Assembly (NCBI GenBank): GCA_913060865.1
Contig: CAJXTU010000002.1
Location: forward strand, 167,354-231,353
Direction of reading: 5' to 3'
Origin: an uncultured Cycloclasticus sp.
GTDB taxonomy: Bacteria; Pseudomonadota; Gammaproteobacteria; Methylococcales; Cycloclasticaceae
DNA length: 64,000 bases
The notes under the pieces were generated by a model, which saw nothing but the letters and a program-made list of their open reading frames with translations, was not told the origin of the DNA and did no database searches. Shown here piece after piece: positions 1 through 10,640 of this stretch (its first letter is position 1; each line of letters starts with the position of its first letter). Position numbers and translations under genes: made by a program.

Positions 1-616
1 CTTCTTGTAGACCTTGCAGTGCCGCCGGTACTGTTTCATTCAAAATTGAAGCGCCTAAACTGCCACCTACTATTAAAATATTTTTACCCTTTATTGCTCG
101 ATCAACACCCTGGTTGAGCAGTTCTTTGCGTACAGGGTTACCCGTAAAAATTGCTTTTACCGCTGGATCAAAACTCTTAGGAAATGCTTCTAAAACTCGT
201 TTAGCAAAGCCTTTTAATACTCTATTTGTTGTACCGGGCACTCTATTTTGCTCATGAATAACCAAGGGTTTACCATGCAGCCAACTCATCAGCCCACCAG
301 GGCCTGAAGCAAAGCCACCCAAACCCAACACCACGTCTGGTTGTCGCTGACGAATGATATTTGAAGCCTGATAACAAGCCTTGAGCAACATAAAGGGTGC
401 CAACAATAAACTAGCGATGCCCTTGCCTCGCAAGCCCGACACACTCAACCAGTCAATGGCGATTCCCGCCTCTGGCACCACACGCGCTTCAATACCTTTT
501 TTTGTACCTAACCAACTCACTTGATGCCCTGCTGCTTGCAGGTAATCCGCCACGGCTAACGCAGGAAACACATGCCCACCGGTTCCACCGGCCATAATCA
601 TTATGCGTACTGCCAT
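1..616 (-). CDS. murG: MurG, UDP-GlcNAc:lipid I transferase (N-terminal part, cut by window edge)
   Basis: MurG adds GlcNAc to lipid I at the inner face of the inner membrane, giving lipid II. About 205 N-terminal residues are present; the C-terminal UDP-GlcNAc-binding part lies beyond base 1. Visible are the glycine-rich N-terminal loop (MAGGTGGHVFPALA), the HEQN motif (HEQNRVPG), GFGGFASGPGG and the second glycine-rich stretch IVGGSLGA, all typical of MurG. I chose the ATG at 616 because a strong Shine-Dalgarno (GGGAGGT) lies just upstream; in-frame ATGs at 601 and 595 are alternatives. The gene overlaps the end of ftsW by 16 bp and is the last visible gene of the dcw operon. Confidence 0.95.
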   Translation of the reverse strand, partial: MAVRIMIMAGGTGGHVFPALAVADYLQAAGHQVSWLGTKKGIEARVVPEAGIAIDWLSVSGLRGKGIASLLLAPFMLLKACYQASNIIRQRQPDVVLGLGGFASGPGGLMSWLHGKPLVIHEQNRVPGTTNRVLKGFAKRVLEAFPKSFDPAVKAIFTGNPVRKELLNQGVDRAIKGKNILIVGGSLGASILNETVPAALQGLQE

Positions 617-1797
617 GCCGACCTCCCTTTCAATTGAGCGACATAATCTTGCTGGGTTTCATGATGAATACGACACAACAAACCCACTACCATACACATA
701 ACGATCATACTACTGCCGCCATAACTCATTAGCGGTAACGTTAAGCCTTTCGTCGGAAGCGCGCCCATGTTCACAGCGATATTCACAAAGGACTGCAAGC
801 CAAGCCACACACCTAAGCCATACGCTGACAAGGAATAAAATCTTAAATTCAGCCGCTCTGCCGCCTTGCCCATTTGAAATGCGCGCCAGATCAATAAACC
901 AAACAACAAAATAACAGCACAAGAACCAACAAACCCTAGTTCTTCGCCTAACACAGCAAAAATAAAATCGGTATGTGCCTCTGGCAAATAAAATAATTTT
1001 TGAATACTGCTACCCAAGCCCACACCAAACCACTCGCCGCGCCCCATTGCGATCAGTGATTGAACTAATTGAAAGCCTGATCCTAAATGATCCGCCCAAG
1101 GGTCCATAAACGCTGTGACACGCTCCATTCTATAAGCTGACGAGCCAATAGCTACCACACCTAATACAAGCCCCATTAATACTAATACGACAAATTCAAT
1201 TAAGCGCGCTCCACCCAAAAACATCATACAAACCACGCTAAAGCCGATCACAAACGTTGCCCCAAAATCTGGCTCGGCTAAAAGCAAACCAAATACAACC
1301 CCTAATGGCAACATAGGTCTGACCAAGCCTTTGATTGACTCACGCACAACATTCACGTGCCGTGTTAAAAACCCCGCCATATATAAGATACAAATTAGCT
1401 TCACAATTTCGGACACTTGAAGTCGAGCCACGCCTAAATTAATCCAGCGATAACTTCCGTTAACCTTCACACCAATCCCCGGTATAAAAACTAAAACAAG
1501 CAAAGCAATGGCCACCAAAATTAAACTTGGCCCGCTTTGTTCCCACGCTTTCAGTGGAATATTTGCCATAACAAACGCCATCAATAGGCCTATAACAACA
1601 TGGGCTGCTTGACGTGCGGGATAATGCCAAATATTTTCAAACATTCTATCGCCAAGATGTAATGATGCTGACACCACCATCACGTAGCCAATAGATAACA
1701 AACTGATCGCCGCAAACAACATCCAACCATCTAAGTAATAACGACCTCGCCTTGGCGCAAGTACAGAGTCTGCTGCAGTCGACATCATTACACTCAT
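601..1797 (-). CDS. ftsW: FtsW, SEDS-family septal peptidoglycan glycosyltransferase
   Basis: This is a 398-residue polytopic membrane protein of the SEDS family, which polymerises lipid II at the septum with FtsI as its transpeptidase partner. SEDS signatures are seen: GSYRWINLG after the first few membrane helices, EPDFGA, and the C-terminal HTDFIFAVLGEELGF with about ten hydrophobic segments overall. Its ATG lies inside the murD stop (ATGA overlap), which indicates translational coupling. RodA is the related alternative, but the position between murD and murG is the classic ftsW slot. Confidence 0.96.
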   Translation of the reverse strand: MSVMMSTAADSVLAPRRGRYYLDGWMLFAAISLLSIGYVMVVSASLHLGDRMFENIWHYPARQAAHVVIGLLMAFVMANIPLKAWEQSGPSLILVAIALLVLVFIPGIGVKVNGSYRWINLGVARLQVSEIVKLICILYMAGFLTRHVNVVRESIKGLVRPMLPLGVVFGLLLAEPDFGATFVIGFSVVCMMFLGGARLIEFVVLVLMGLVLGVVAIGSSAYRMERVTAFMDPWADHLGSGFQLVQSLIAMGRGEWFGVGLGSSIQKLFYLPEAHTDFIFAVLGEELGFVGSCAVILLFGLLIWRAFQMGKAAERLNLRFYSLSAYGLGVWLGLQSFVNIAVNMGALPTKGLTLPLMSYGGSSMIVMCMVVGLLCRIHHETQQDYVAQLKGRSAWQYA

Positions 1798-3191
1798 GAC
1801 TTAAGCTCCTTAACGGCTGCTATAAATCGATCACCACGCTGCTGATAACTGGCAAACTGATCCAAAGATGCACAGGCTGGCGACAATAAAACCGTATCTC
1901 CTTTAATCGCATGTTGTGCTGCTAATTGCACAGCTTCTTCTATAGTAGTAACGAATTTATACGGTATTTCAGCAACCGCCTCTTGCTGAAACCTTTGGGC
2001 ATCGCGCCCCATCAAAATAACCAATGAAACGTTCGCTTTAATACCAGCAGCCAATGAACTAAAGTCAGCGCCTTTGCCATCGCCTCCCGCAATAAGAATA
2101 ATAGGCGCATCCAGCCCATTTATCGCCGCTAAGCAGGCCCCTGGATTAGTTGCTTTTGAATCATTTATCCATGTGACACCTTTAATGTCTGCCACCCATT
2201 GCGTTCTATGCAACAGCCCTGGAAACTCAACGAGTGCTTCTTTTTGAGCCTTTCGTGGAATCTTTAATTCATCAGCCATCGCAATAGCTGCTAATGCATT
2301 TTGTACGTTATGCGTCCCTTTAATTTTAAGCTCAGAAACCGGCATAATAACGTCATCGCCTTGCGACATAACATCACAACCATTTATCGACACAACACCA
2401 TAATCACCCTGCTTGGGTTGATCCAAACCAAATGAAATGGCTTTACGACCTAACGGTAATGTCGCTGATTTCACAATATCATCTTGACGATTTAACACCG
2501 CCACGCCATCACCAAAAAAGATACGCTCTTTCGCTTCGTAGTACGCAGCTACACTATGGTAGCGGTCCATATGATCGTCACTAATATTCAATATGGTCGC
2601 AACATTAGCTTTCAGTTGAGAGGTTCTTTCTAGTTGAAAACTAGACAGCTCGAGCACGTATAAATCTGCCGGTTTTTCCGATATAAGGTCTAATGCTGGC
2701 ACACCTAAATTACCGCCAACCCTCACATCCCAATTGACTTTTTTAGCCATTTCACCCAGTAACGTAGTCACCGTGCTTTTTCCATTCGATCCGGTAATGG
2801 CTGCCACCGGCGCATCAACGCATACAGCAAACACATCAATATCACCAAAAACGGGAATTCCTTGTTCCGCGGCCGCTTGAATTTCTTCCTCGTCTAAACT
2901 AATACCTGGGCTAACGATAATATGTGTTGCAGCCTTAAATACGGCGTGATTAAAACCGCCCGTAAATACCGCAATATCACGATAAGATTCTTCAACCACC
3001 TCTAAACAAGGAGGCGTTTCGCGGCTATCAATAACGGCCACTTCAATATGATTCTTCTGAAGGAACTTAATCACCGATAAACCTGTCACACCAAGACCTA
3101 CAACGAGTACGCGCACACCATCTTGATCAAGCCCCAAGCGGGCTAAACCTAAACATGGATGGTGATATTCATTGTGCATCAGCGTTTCCAT
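1794..3191 (-). CDS. murD: MurD, UDP-MurNAc-L-alanine:D-glutamate ligase
   Basis: This cytoplasmic Mur ligase adds D-glutamate to UDP-MurNAc-L-Ala using ATP. The 465-residue length is normal. The N-terminal Rossmann part has VLVVGLGVTGLS near residue 30, the central domain has the ATP loop [15 protein letters not shown] near residue 135, and the C-terminal domain contains HRTQWV and NDSKATN, the usual MurD block. The start overlaps the mraY stop by one base (TAATG). A second in-frame Met at codon 5 is possible. It sits in the fixed dcw order mraY-murD-ftsW. Confidence 0.96.
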   Translation of the reverse strand: METLMHNEYHHPCLGLARLGLDQDGVRVLVVGLGVTGLSVIKFLQKNHIEVAVIDSRETPPCLEVVEESYRDIAVFTGGFNHAVFKAATHIIVSPGISLDEEEIQAAAEQGIPVFGDIDVFAVCVDAPVAAITGSNGKSTVTTLLGEMAKKVNWDVRVGGNLGVPALDLISEKPADLYVLELSSFQLERTSQLKANVATILNISDDHMDRYHSVAAYYEAKERIFFGDGVAVLNRQDDIVKSATLPLGRKAISFGLDQPKQGDYGVVSINGCDVMSQGDDVIMPVSELKIKGTHNVQNALAAIAMADELKIPRKAQKEALVEFPGLLHRTQWVADIKGVTWINDSKATNPGACLAAINGLDAPIILIAGGDGKGADFSSLAAGIKANVSLVILMGRDAQRFQQEAVAEIPYKFVTTIEEAVQLAAQHAIKGDTVLLSPACASLDQFASYQQRGDRFIAAVKELKS

Positions 3192-4273
3192 TACCTTAAT
3201 TTCAAAGTGGATAAGCCGATCAACACCAAGATAAAGGTGATGATCCAGAAACGAACGATAATTCTTGGCTCAGGCCAGCCTTTTAATTCAAAATGATGGT
3301 GAATAGGCGCCATTCTAAAAATACGTTTGCCAGTCAATTTAAAAGAGATAACTTGTAAAATAACCGACACCGTCTCCATCACAAACACCCCACCCATGAT
3401 GACCAGCACTAACTCTTGACGCACTAGTACAGCTAACACACCTAAGGCTGCTCCTAACGCTAACGCACCGACATCACCCATAAACACCATCGCTGGGTAT
3501 GCGTTAAACCATAAAAAACCTAAACCCGAGCCGACGATGGCACCGCAAAAAACTACTAATTCACCCGTACCTTTTAAGTTCGGAATTGATAGATATTGGG
3601 CAAATTGATAATTGCCAGATAAGTAGGCAAAAAGCCCTAACGCACCTGCAACCAAAACCGTTGGCATAATCGCCAATCCGTCCAAACCGTCTGTTAAATT
3701 AACCGCATTGCTGCTACCCACAATAACCAAGTAGGTCAGCGGGATAAATAACCAGCCCAATTGAACACTCACGTCTTTAAAGAAGGGCACAAATAGGGTC
3801 GTTTCTTGCGGCGATGTCGCTGTGTAATATAAGAAAAATGCGGCTCCCAACGCGATGATTGATTGACCCAAATATTTTTTACCTGCTGATAAGCCTTTAG
3901 GGTCTTGGAGTGCTACTTTTTTATAATCATCAATAAAGCCGATGACGCCGGTTAGCAATGTAACAAGCAACACCACCCAAACATAGCGATTAGTCAGGTC
4001 GGCCCATAATAATGTGCTAGCGCCCACTGCTACCAAAATTAACGTACCGCCCATTGTCGGCGTACCCGCTTTTTTAAAGTGCGTTTCTGGGCCATCGTCA
4101 CGTACTGCTTGGCCTATTTTATGAAACGTTAGCTTACGGATCATCGCTGGCCCAACTAAGAACGCAATAAACAACGCCGTTAATGTTCCTAGAATAGAAC
4201 GCATGGTTAGGTATTGAAATACCCTAAAACCACTGTGATATTCGGATAGCCAATCAGCAAGTATTAGCAACAT
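3191..4273 (-). CDS. mraY: MraY, phospho-MurNAc-pentapeptide translocase
   Basis: MraY transfers phospho-MurNAc-pentapeptide to undecaprenyl phosphate, forming lipid I in the inner membrane. The 360-residue protein has about ten hydrophobic segments and the family catalytic motifs: DDYKK (aspartate pair), [23 protein letters not shown] and the histidine-rich [11 protein letters not shown] near the C-terminus. Length matches the E. coli enzyme. It overlaps murF by 10 bp and murD by 1 bp, so it belongs to the same transcript. Confidence 0.97.
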   Translation of the reverse strand: MLLILADWLSEYHSGFRVFQYLTMRSILGTLTALFIAFLVGPAMIRKLTFHKIGQAVRDDGPETHFKKAGTPTMGGTLILVAVGASTLLWADLTNRYVWVVLLVTLLTGVIGFIDDYKKVALQDPKGLSAGKKYLGQSIIALGAAFFLYYTATSPQETTLFVPFFKDVSVQLGWLFIPLTYLVIVGSSNAVNLTDGLDGLAIMPTVLVAGALGLFAYLSGNYQFAQYLSIPNLKGTGELVVFCGAIVGSGLGFLWFNAYPAMVFMGDVGALALGAALGVLAVLVRQELVLVIMGGVFVMETVSVILQVISFKLTGKRIFRMAPIHHHFELKGWPEPRIIVRFWIITFILVLIGLSTLKLR

Positions 4274-5664
4274 TCGTCGTTCTCCATTAATGTTATTTTT
4301 TCGACTACCTGTTCCAAATTCTGTGAGCGAGACCCCTTTACTAAAATCACTACCTCTGAGCCTATCTCACGCGCCAAATAGTCAGTCAATGTAGATTTAT
4401 TCGAAAAATGAACCGCTTCTCTGTCTGTTACTTGGGGCTGTTCATTAAAAGCAGTTACCGCGTTTTTCATTTGCTCCCCAACGGCTAAAAACCGACACAC
4501 ATTACTATTAAAAACTTGAAGACCTAGCTGCCTATGAATATTTGCACTATCAGCACCTAATTCGGCAAAATCACCCAACACCACCCAAACCGGCTGGGTA
4601 ATATTTATCAAGCAACTCATCGCCGCATCGAATGACTTTGGATTGGCGTTATAGCAGTCGTTGATAACCACACTGCCCGCCAAGCCCTTTAACGCTTGCA
4701 TACGTCCCTTTACCGCCACCAAACGCCCCAGCCCCTGTTTAATATTAGTCAATGGCTCGCCTAAACTAATCGCCGCACTTGATGCGGCGAGCGCATTTAA
4801 TACGTTATGTTCGCCAATAAGGTTTAGTTGAATATCAATATGTTGTTGCTGGTAATTTAGAACAAAATTTGTCTTAAATTGGCCGTTTATCATGCCTGTT
4901 TTCACTGATTTTATATCGGCCCACACATCTGCTTTGTCTGACCAACCAAAACGTATCAGCTGCCTTTCTCCGAGCAATGCTAACCACTGCTCCAACCAAG
5001 GCTCTTCTTGATTCAAAATAGCAACACCGTTTTTACCAAGGCCTGAAATAATTTCACCCTTGGCCTTAGCAACGCCTTGAATATCGCCAAAGCCTTCTAA
5101 GTGCGCCATGCCGACATTGTTTAAAATTGCCACGGTTGGTAACGCAATATCACATAAATGAGCAATATCACCCTGGCGACTAGCGCCCATCTCAATGACC
5201 GCAACATCATGCTCTGGCGTTAACTTTAATAAGGTTAATGGCACGCCTATTTGATTATTCAAATTACCTTCTGTTGCCAATACCTGTTTTGAAAGCCCTA
5301 AAATACTGGCCAACATTTCTTTCACACTGGTTTTACCATTACTGCCGGTAATAGCCACTAATGGAATATCTAATTGCTCACGTTGCGCCTTAGCCATTAC
5401 CGTTAATGCTTCCAACGTGTCATCAACTTTTACATACGGTATTTCAGCGGCAACATCGTTGCTAACAACAGCAGCTACCGCACCCTTATCACGCGCTTGA
5501 GCAACAAAATTATTTGCATCAAAATTCGCACCCTGCAAGGCGACGAATAAATCACCATGCCGAATGTTTCTCGTATCTGTACTCACCGAATTAAAATGCA
5601 CGTTTTCACCCACAAGGTGACCACTCACTGTTGCTGCTAATTGCTGGAGACTCATCACTTGCAT
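4264..5664 (-). CDS. murF: MurF, UDP-MurNAc-tripeptide:D-Ala-D-Ala ligase
   Basis: MurF completes the cytoplasmic peptidoglycan precursor by adding D-alanyl-D-alanine. The 466-residue protein has the three Mur-ligase domains: an N-terminal substrate domain (to about residue 90), a central ATPase with [14 protein letters not shown] and [13 protein letters not shown], and a C-terminal domain containing [16 protein letters not shown], a typical MurF block. It overlaps murE at its start by 10 bp. Nothing unusual is seen. Confidence 0.96.
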   Translation of the reverse strand: MQVMSLQQLAATVSGHLVGENVHFNSVSTDTRNIRHGDLFVALQGANFDANNFVAQARDKGAVAAVVSNDVAAEIPYVKVDDTLEALTVMAKAQREQLDIPLVAITGSNGKTSVKEMLASILGLSKQVLATEGNLNNQIGVPLTLLKLTPEHDVAVIEMGASRQGDIAHLCDIALPTVAILNNVGMAHLEGFGDIQGVAKAKGEIISGLGKNGVAILNQEEPWLEQWLALLGERQLIRFGWSDKADVWADIKSVKTGMINGQFKTNFVLNYQQQHIDIQLNLIGEHNVLNALAASSAAISLGEPLTNIKQGLGRLVAVKGRMQALKGLAGSVVINDCYNANPKSFDAAMSCLINITQPVWVVLGDFAELGADSANIHRQLGLQVFNSNVCRFLAVGEQMKNAVTAFNEQPQVTDREAVHFSNKSTLTDYLAREIGSEVVILVKGSRSQNLEQVVEKITLMENDECC

Positions 5665-7217
5665 TGACCCTCTCCTGCATCGCTCATCAACCTTGCCTTC
5701 AACGCTTCTTGCACCTGTGTAACATCACTAAACGCTATTTTGTTGGCTTGTATTTGTTGATAATTTTCATGCCCCTTGCCAGCCACTAAAATAATGTCAC
5801 TACGACCAGCCGTCTCTATGGTTTGTCGTATTGCTTGTTCACGATCAAGAATAACGCTGGATTCAGCACCGCTTCGCATGCCCTTCTTAATCTGCTCGGC
5901 AATATCGGCAGCTGATTCAAATCGTGGGTTATCACTCGTAATAACGACACTATCGGCTAAATCTGCTGCAATAGCGCCCATAAGGGGTCTCTTAGCTTCA
6001 TCTCGATTGCCGCCACAACCAAAAACAACCCGTAGCACACCATCGCAATGTTCACGTAAACTCAACAAGGCCAGCTTTAAAGCCTCTGGCGTATGCGCAT
6101 AATCAACAACAACCGTTGGTGAAAGCTGGTCCTTAGCCACTTGCTGCATACGGCCAGATACGCCCTTAATTGAGGCGACCTTACCGACTGCGTCATCAAA
6201 CGAGTCGCCCAGCGCAACCAATACCGCCAACGTTGCCACTAAATTATCTATATTAAAAGCACCAAATAAGGCCGAATGAATACATGCCGTTTGGTTATTA
6301 AAAGACACCTCAAACATTAAGCCTGTTGATATAAGCTGCTCATTTGAAATAACCCAACAATTTTCAATTCCATCCTGCTTTGTTGAACGTGAAAACGAAT
6401 AAACCGTCACCCCTTGAGGTAATGCCTGAGCAATACGCTCACTAAATACATCATCTCTATTTAGCACAACAAACTCTAATGAAGCACACTTGAATAACGC
6501 TAACTTTGCCTCACCATAAGCGTCTAACGTTTTATGGTAATCAAGATGATCGTGGCTTAGGTTGGTAAATACCGCCCCTTTGAAGTCGATCGCATTAACC
6601 CGCCCTTGATCCAAGCCATGCGAAGAAACTTCCATTGCAACCGTTTCAACCCCTTCGGCCAATAAGCTTGAAAGCTGTCGTTGCACACTGATCGCATCAG
6701 GTGTGGTGTTAATCGTTTCATTTAAATGCCCAACCGCGCCCCAACCAAGCGTACCAATAACAGCACTAACTGGCAGACTTGTACTTTTTTTAGAGTCTAG
6801 CGCCTGCGCGATAAAGTGACTAACCGATGTTTTGCCATTGGTACCTGTAATGCCAATCACGGATAACTCACGTGACGGATAATTATATAAACGTGCAGCC
6901 ATCGTACTAATGTGGGCAGTTAAGCTTGCCAGTTCAATTAAAACGACACCTTGATGTTTTTTAACTCTTTCTGCTAAAAAATCACCGCCTGATGCTGGGT
7001 CATAAATAATCGCTATCGCACCCGCTTGTATTGCTTGTTCAGCGTACTTTAAGCCATGCACTTGTGAGCCTGCCACGGCTACAAATACATCGTTTTTTTG
7101 GATATCGCGAGCATCCACATGCAAGTCTGCAACATACAAGTCGGCATTCATTTTTGCTAAACCTTTAAGCAAAAACTGTAGCGATATTAATGAAACGTTC
7201 TGTCTGGCAGGCATCAT
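5655..7217 (-). CDS. murE: MurE, UDP-MurNAc-dipeptide:meso-DAP ligase
   Basis: MurE adds the third residue of the stem peptide. The 520-residue protein has the ATP loop GITGTNGKTSVSHF near residue 120 and the C-terminal DNPR motif (ITSDNPRFE). DNPR is the known determinant of meso-diaminopimelate specificity, so the peptidoglycan is predicted to be of the normal Gram-negative type. The protein is a little longer than the E. coli enzyme (495 aa), mostly at the N-terminus; the in-frame Met at codon 2 and a later Met (MNADLYVADL) are alternative starts. Confidence 0.96.
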   Translation of the reverse strand: MMPARQNVSLISLQFLLKGLAKMNADLYVADLHVDARDIQKNDVFVAVAGSQVHGLKYAEQAIQAGAIAIIYDPASGGDFLAERVKKHQGVVLIELASLTAHISTMAARLYNYPSRELSVIGITGTNGKTSVSHFIAQALDSKKSTSLPVSAVIGTLGWGAVGHLNETINTTPDAISVQRQLSSLLAEGVETVAMEVSSHGLDQGRVNAIDFKGAVFTNLSHDHLDYHKTLDAYGEAKLALFKCASLEFVVLNRDDVFSERIAQALPQGVTVYSFSRSTKQDGIENCWVISNEQLISTGLMFEVSFNNQTACIHSALFGAFNIDNLVATLAVLVALGDSFDDAVGKVASIKGVSGRMQQVAKDQLSPTVVVDYAHTPEALKLALLSLREHCDGVLRVVFGCGGNRDEAKRPLMGAIAADLADSVVITSDNPRFESAADIAEQIKKGMRSGAESSVILDREQAIRQTIETAGRSDIILVAGKGHENYQQIQANKIAFSDVTQVQEALKARLMSDAGEGQCK

Positions 7218-8953
7218 TGCTTACCTCTTTCAACTGAAGCCAACACCGTTGCCTTTTCTATATCATCTGGCGCAATATTCATTAATCGTAGCGCACCGGC
7301 CATTACTCTAGAAAATACAGGCGCGGCAACCAAACCGCCATAATAATCGCCGGCTTTTGGCTCATCAATAACAACAACCATCACTAATTTTGGGTCATTC
7401 GCAGGTGCCATACCCGCAAAAACACCTAAGTATTTATCTTCTGAATAACCACCCGCAATCGCTTTTTTTACCGTCCCTGTTTTACCAGCCACGGAATAAC
7501 CATGAACTTTTGCCCTTGGTGCGGTCCCCGTCCTACTCACCACGCCTTTCAACATTTCACGCACACTTTTTGCTACCGATGAATTCATCACCCGCACGCT
7601 CTCAGATGTTTGCGTATCAAGCACCAAAGACACTGGCTCTAACAAGCCATCATTAGCTAGAGCTGCATACGCATGTGCCAGCTGTAATGCCGATGCTGAT
7701 AAACCATATCCAAATGACAAGGTTGCTGTTTCAATCGGCCTCCATTGCTCGTACCCTACTAATTTTCCTCGCGCTTCCCCCGGAAAACCTAAGCCAGCAG
7801 TACGGCCAAAACCTAAGCCATTCAACATTCCCCAAAGACTCTCTGGCGGAATGCCCAACGCTATTTTTGCCGATGCCACATTACTCGATTTCAAGAGCAA
7901 CGTCGCCAAATCAATTTCACCGTAATTACGGTGGTCTCGCACCTGACTACGTCCCACTTTCATATACCCTGGGTTAGTATCGATAATCGTTGAGGTATTG
8001 AATACACCTGACTCCATTCCGGCTGCCACGGTAAACGGCTTCATTGTTGAACCCGGCTCAAACACATCTACAAAAGCCCGGTTACGCACATGACTCGCTT
8101 TAAATTTTGAGCGATCATTTGGGTTAAATGCTGGTTGATTAGCAACCGCCAGCACTTCACCCGTTTTAGGGTTTAATAGCACTAATGAACCCGACATTGC
8201 GTTTTGTTGCGCAACAGCCGCCTTCAGCTCTCGGTACGCGAGGTACTGTAAGCGCCTATCAATTGATAATTGGATGTCCTGACCAGGAATTGGTGCGCGA
8301 ATATCGTCAACATGCTTAACCATTCTGCGCTTACCATCGCGAAGAACACGCTCAACACCCGCTGTTCCTTTTAGCCGTTCATTCAGCGCTAATTCAAGCC
8401 CCTCTTGCCCTTCGTCATCAATATTAGTAAAACCTACGAGGTGCGCAGCCACTTCTCCATCGGGGTAATAACGTCGATATTCTTTTTGCAAATACACGCC
8501 CGGTATTTGCAATTCGTCAATTTTCTCGGCTATTTGAGGATCCATATGTCGACGCAAATAAACAAAGCGTCTTGACGCCACTTTCTTTAGCTTTTTATCT
8601 AACGCCTTAACATTGAAACCAAGTAACGCTGCTAATTCACTTTTTCTATCTTCTAAACTTAGCTCCTGCGGATTTACCCAAACCGAACTAACTGGCGCAC
8701 TAATGGCCAACGCATGTCCATCTGCATCTGTTATTTTTCCACGATAAGCGGGCAATTTGATATCACGCAAATGCACCGCTTCCCCACGCTTTTGCAGATA
8801 GCTATTATTCAAAACCTGCAAATCAATCGCCCGATAAATAAGCGCACACATCACCAACATGAAGCACGCCAAAATAAATCGACGACGCCCTGCTAGTTCA
8901 GGCACAACGATCTTTTGTGCTTTATCGTTAGATTGTTGATGTCCGTAGTTCAT
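7214..8953 (-). CDS. ftsI: FtsI (PBP3), septal peptidoglycan transpeptidase
   Basis: This class B penicillin-binding protein cross-links septal peptidoglycan together with FtsW. Its 579 residues comprise a short cytoplasmic tail, one membrane anchor (about residues 27-48), the pedestal domain (about 60-220) and the transpeptidase domain. The active-site motifs are all present: the SxxK serine in EPGSTMKPF, SxN in KSSNVASAK, and KTG in AGKTGTVKK. It overlaps ftsL upstream and murE downstream by 4 bp each. Confidence 0.96.
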   Translation of the reverse strand: MNYGHQQSNDKAQKIVVPELAGRRRFILACFMLVMCALIYRAIDLQVLNNSYLQKRGEAVHLRDIKLPAYRGKITDADGHALAISAPVSSVWVNPQELSLEDRKSELAALLGFNVKALDKKLKKVASRRFVYLRRHMDPQIAEKIDELQIPGVYLQKEYRRYYPDGEVAAHLVGFTNIDDEGQEGLELALNERLKGTAGVERVLRDGKRRMVKHVDDIRAPIPGQDIQLSIDRRLQYLAYRELKAAVAQQNAMSGSLVLLNPKTGEVLAVANQPAFNPNDRSKFKASHVRNRAFVDVFEPGSTMKPFTVAAGMESGVFNTSTIIDTNPGYMKVGRSQVRDHRNYGEIDLATLLLKSSNVASAKIALGIPPESLWGMLNGLGFGRTAGLGFPGEARGKLVGYEQWRPIETATLSFGYGLSASALQLAHAYAALANDGLLEPVSLVLDTQTSESVRVMNSSVAKSVREMLKGVVSRTGTAPRAKVHGYSVAGKTGTVKKAIAGGYSEDKYLGVFAGMAPANDPKLVMVVVIDEPKAGDYYGGLVAAPVFSRVMAGALRLMNIAPDDIEKATVLASVERGKQ

Positions 8954-9228
8954 TTAACCTTTATGTAAACTATTTGTTCCGGCTTTGGTGTTTGTAAATT
9001 TAATTTTGTACGAGCGAGTTTTTCTATCCGACTATTTGAGGACCAGGTGTTTTTTTCTAGCTGCAAGCGACTCCATTCGACGCCCAGCCTGTCTTGTTCA
9101 CGCAACTCTTTTTGCAGCTGGTTAAACTTTAAACGGGCGTCATATTTCACATACACAACAGCCATTGCAGACAACATCACTAACAGCAAAAAAAATAGCG
9201 ACATACCTGCTAACCCTTGATCGGTCAT
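8950..9228 (-). CDS. ftsL: FtsL, divisome scaffold protein
   Basis: A 92-residue bitopic protein with an N-terminal hydrophobic segment (about residues 7-27) followed by a charged, heptad-like helix (about 30-65) in the periplasm, as expected for FtsL, which forms a complex with FtsB and FtsQ and helps activate FtsWI. Sequence conservation in this family is poor, so the call rests mainly on size, topology and its position between rsmH and ftsI. It abuts rsmH with one base of overlap. Confidence 0.9.
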   Translation of the reverse strand: MTDQGLAGMSLFFLLLVMLSAMAVVYVKYDARLKFNQLQKELREQDRLGVEWSRLQLEKNTWSSNSRIEKLARTKLNLQTPKPEQIVYIKVK

Positions 9229-10163
9229 TACAATTTCTCCGCGATGCGTAACACAGCACTACGGCTCCTAACATTACTCGCCACTTCATCCACAGATGCT
9301 TTAATTGCCTTGCCAATCGTTTTTAGTAAAGGTTTCTTAGCATCCAACGGCATCGGTAAGTTGCGCGGCACCACCTCGCCACGGGACTGCTCACGCATAA
9401 ATCGCTTTACGATACGATCTTCCAGCGAGTGAAAACTAATCACAGCCAAGCGCCCTCCCGGTTTAAGGGTTCCTACTGAATTTGCCAATGCTTCTTCGAG
9501 ATCATCTAGCTCTTTATTCACCTTAATTCGAATCGCTTGAAAACTTCGAGTGGCTGGGTGCTTGCCCGGTTCCCGTCTGGTCACTATGTTTTCAATTAAT
9601 TTTGCTAACTGAGCCGTTGTTTCAATCGCTTTTTCTTGTCGCTGAATAACAATCTCCGCCGCAATTCTTCGGGCAAATTTCTCTTCGCCGTAAACACGCA
9701 ACACCTTCAACAACTCACCCTCTTCAACTCTCGATAACCACTGCGCAGCCGATTCACCTTGAGTGACGTCCATTCTCATATCCAAGGGTCCATCATTCAT
9801 AAAACTGAAACCACGCTCCGCCACATCTAACTGAGGCGATGACACCCCAAGGTCGAGCAAAATCCCATCTACCTTTCCATACCACTGTCGATCAGCAGCT
9901 AACTCATTCATACACGCAAAACTACTATGCGCTAACTCGAATCGCTCATCTGTTAACAATTGTTGTGCCTGAGAAGAATTCAAAGCATCCATATCCTTAT
10001 CGATAGCAAGCAACTTCCCTTGAGGTGACAAAACCTGCAAGATTGACCCGCTATGTCCACCACGACCAAAGGTTCCATCGATATAAACCCCATCAGTTTG
10101 TCGTATCAGCCCATCTATCGCTTCATTTAATAAAACTGGCTTATGTAATGCTTTACCAGACAT
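9228..10163 (-). CDS. rsmH: RsmH (MraW), 16S rRNA m4C1402 methyltransferase
   Basis: RsmH methylates N4 of C1402 in 16S rRNA using S-adenosylmethionine. The 311-residue protein carries HKPVLLNEAIDGL at the N-terminus, the SAM-binding GTFGRGGHS, the DLGVSSPQLD block, and the C-terminal ISFHSLEDRIVKRFM and RSRSAVLRIAE motifs diagnostic of the family. It lies in its conserved place between mraZ and ftsL and shares one base with each neighbour. Confidence 0.97.
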   Translation of the reverse strand: MSGKALHKPVLLNEAIDGLIRQTDGVYIDGTFGRGGHSGSILQVLSPQGKLLAIDKDMDALNSSQAQQLLTDERFELAHSSFACMNELAADRQWYGKVDGILLDLGVSSPQLDVAERGFSFMNDGPLDMRMDVTQGESAAQWLSRVEEGELLKVLRVYGEEKFARRIAAEIVIQRQEKAIETTAQLAKLIENIVTRREPGKHPATRSFQAIRIKVNKELDDLEEALANSVGTLKPGGRLAVISFHSLEDRIVKRFMREQSRGEVVPRNLPMPLDAKKPLLKTIGKAIKASVDEVASNVRSRSAVLRIAEKL

Positions 10164-10624
10164 TAAAGCGACAACGTTCCCAGTTCAGGTGAAAGATCAC
10201 CCTCTTCTGCAATCTCCTCTTCAAACCATACGTCACGTTTAGTGACCCACGCTTGCTCATTCCAAATTTCGAACTTATTTCCTTGTCCAATCATGACTGT
10301 CTTTTTGTCCAATTCAGCAAACTCGCGAAGTGGCGGCGAAACAAGCACTCGACCCTGCCCATCCAGCTCACATTCTGTGGCATGACCAATCAACAAACGT
10401 TGTAAACGCCTAGCCTGCTTATTAAGTGTTGGTAATTTTATTAGTTTGCGCTCTATATCTTCCCAAACCGGTAGTGGATACAATAAAAGACTATGTTCAC
10501 GATCAACCGTCATCACCATTTGCCCATCACAAGAGGCTTTCAATTGCGCACGATAACGCGTAGGGATAGACAATCGCCCCTTTGCATCCAACGTAACGTT
10601 ATTGACTCCTCTAAACAAACCCAT
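10163..10624 (-). CDS. mraZ: MraZ, dcw-cluster transcriptional regulator
   Basis: MraZ is a DNA-binding protein with two SpoVT/AbrB-like repeats that represses its own dcw operon by binding direct repeats next to the promoter. Both repeats are visible, each with its R-like signature (DAKGRLSIPTRYR, then DGQGRVLVSPPLREFA). The frame remains open back to a GTG at 10666, but that codon would sit at about +2 of the predicted transcript, inside the operator, so it is not credible. The ATG at 10624 gives 153 residues. A TTG two codons later (10618), spaced about 6 nt from AAGGGG, would give the family-like N-terminus MFRGVNN and may be the real start. Confidence 0.93.
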   Translation of the reverse strand: MGLFRGVNNVTLDAKGRLSIPTRYRAQLKASCDGQMVMTVDREHSLLLYPLPVWEDIERKLIKLPTLNKQARRLQRLLIGHATECELDGQGRVLVSPPLREFAELDKKTVMIGQGNKFEIWNEQAWVTKRDVWFEEEIAEEGDLSPELGTLSL

Positions 10625-10640
10625 CCCCTTATCGTCTATT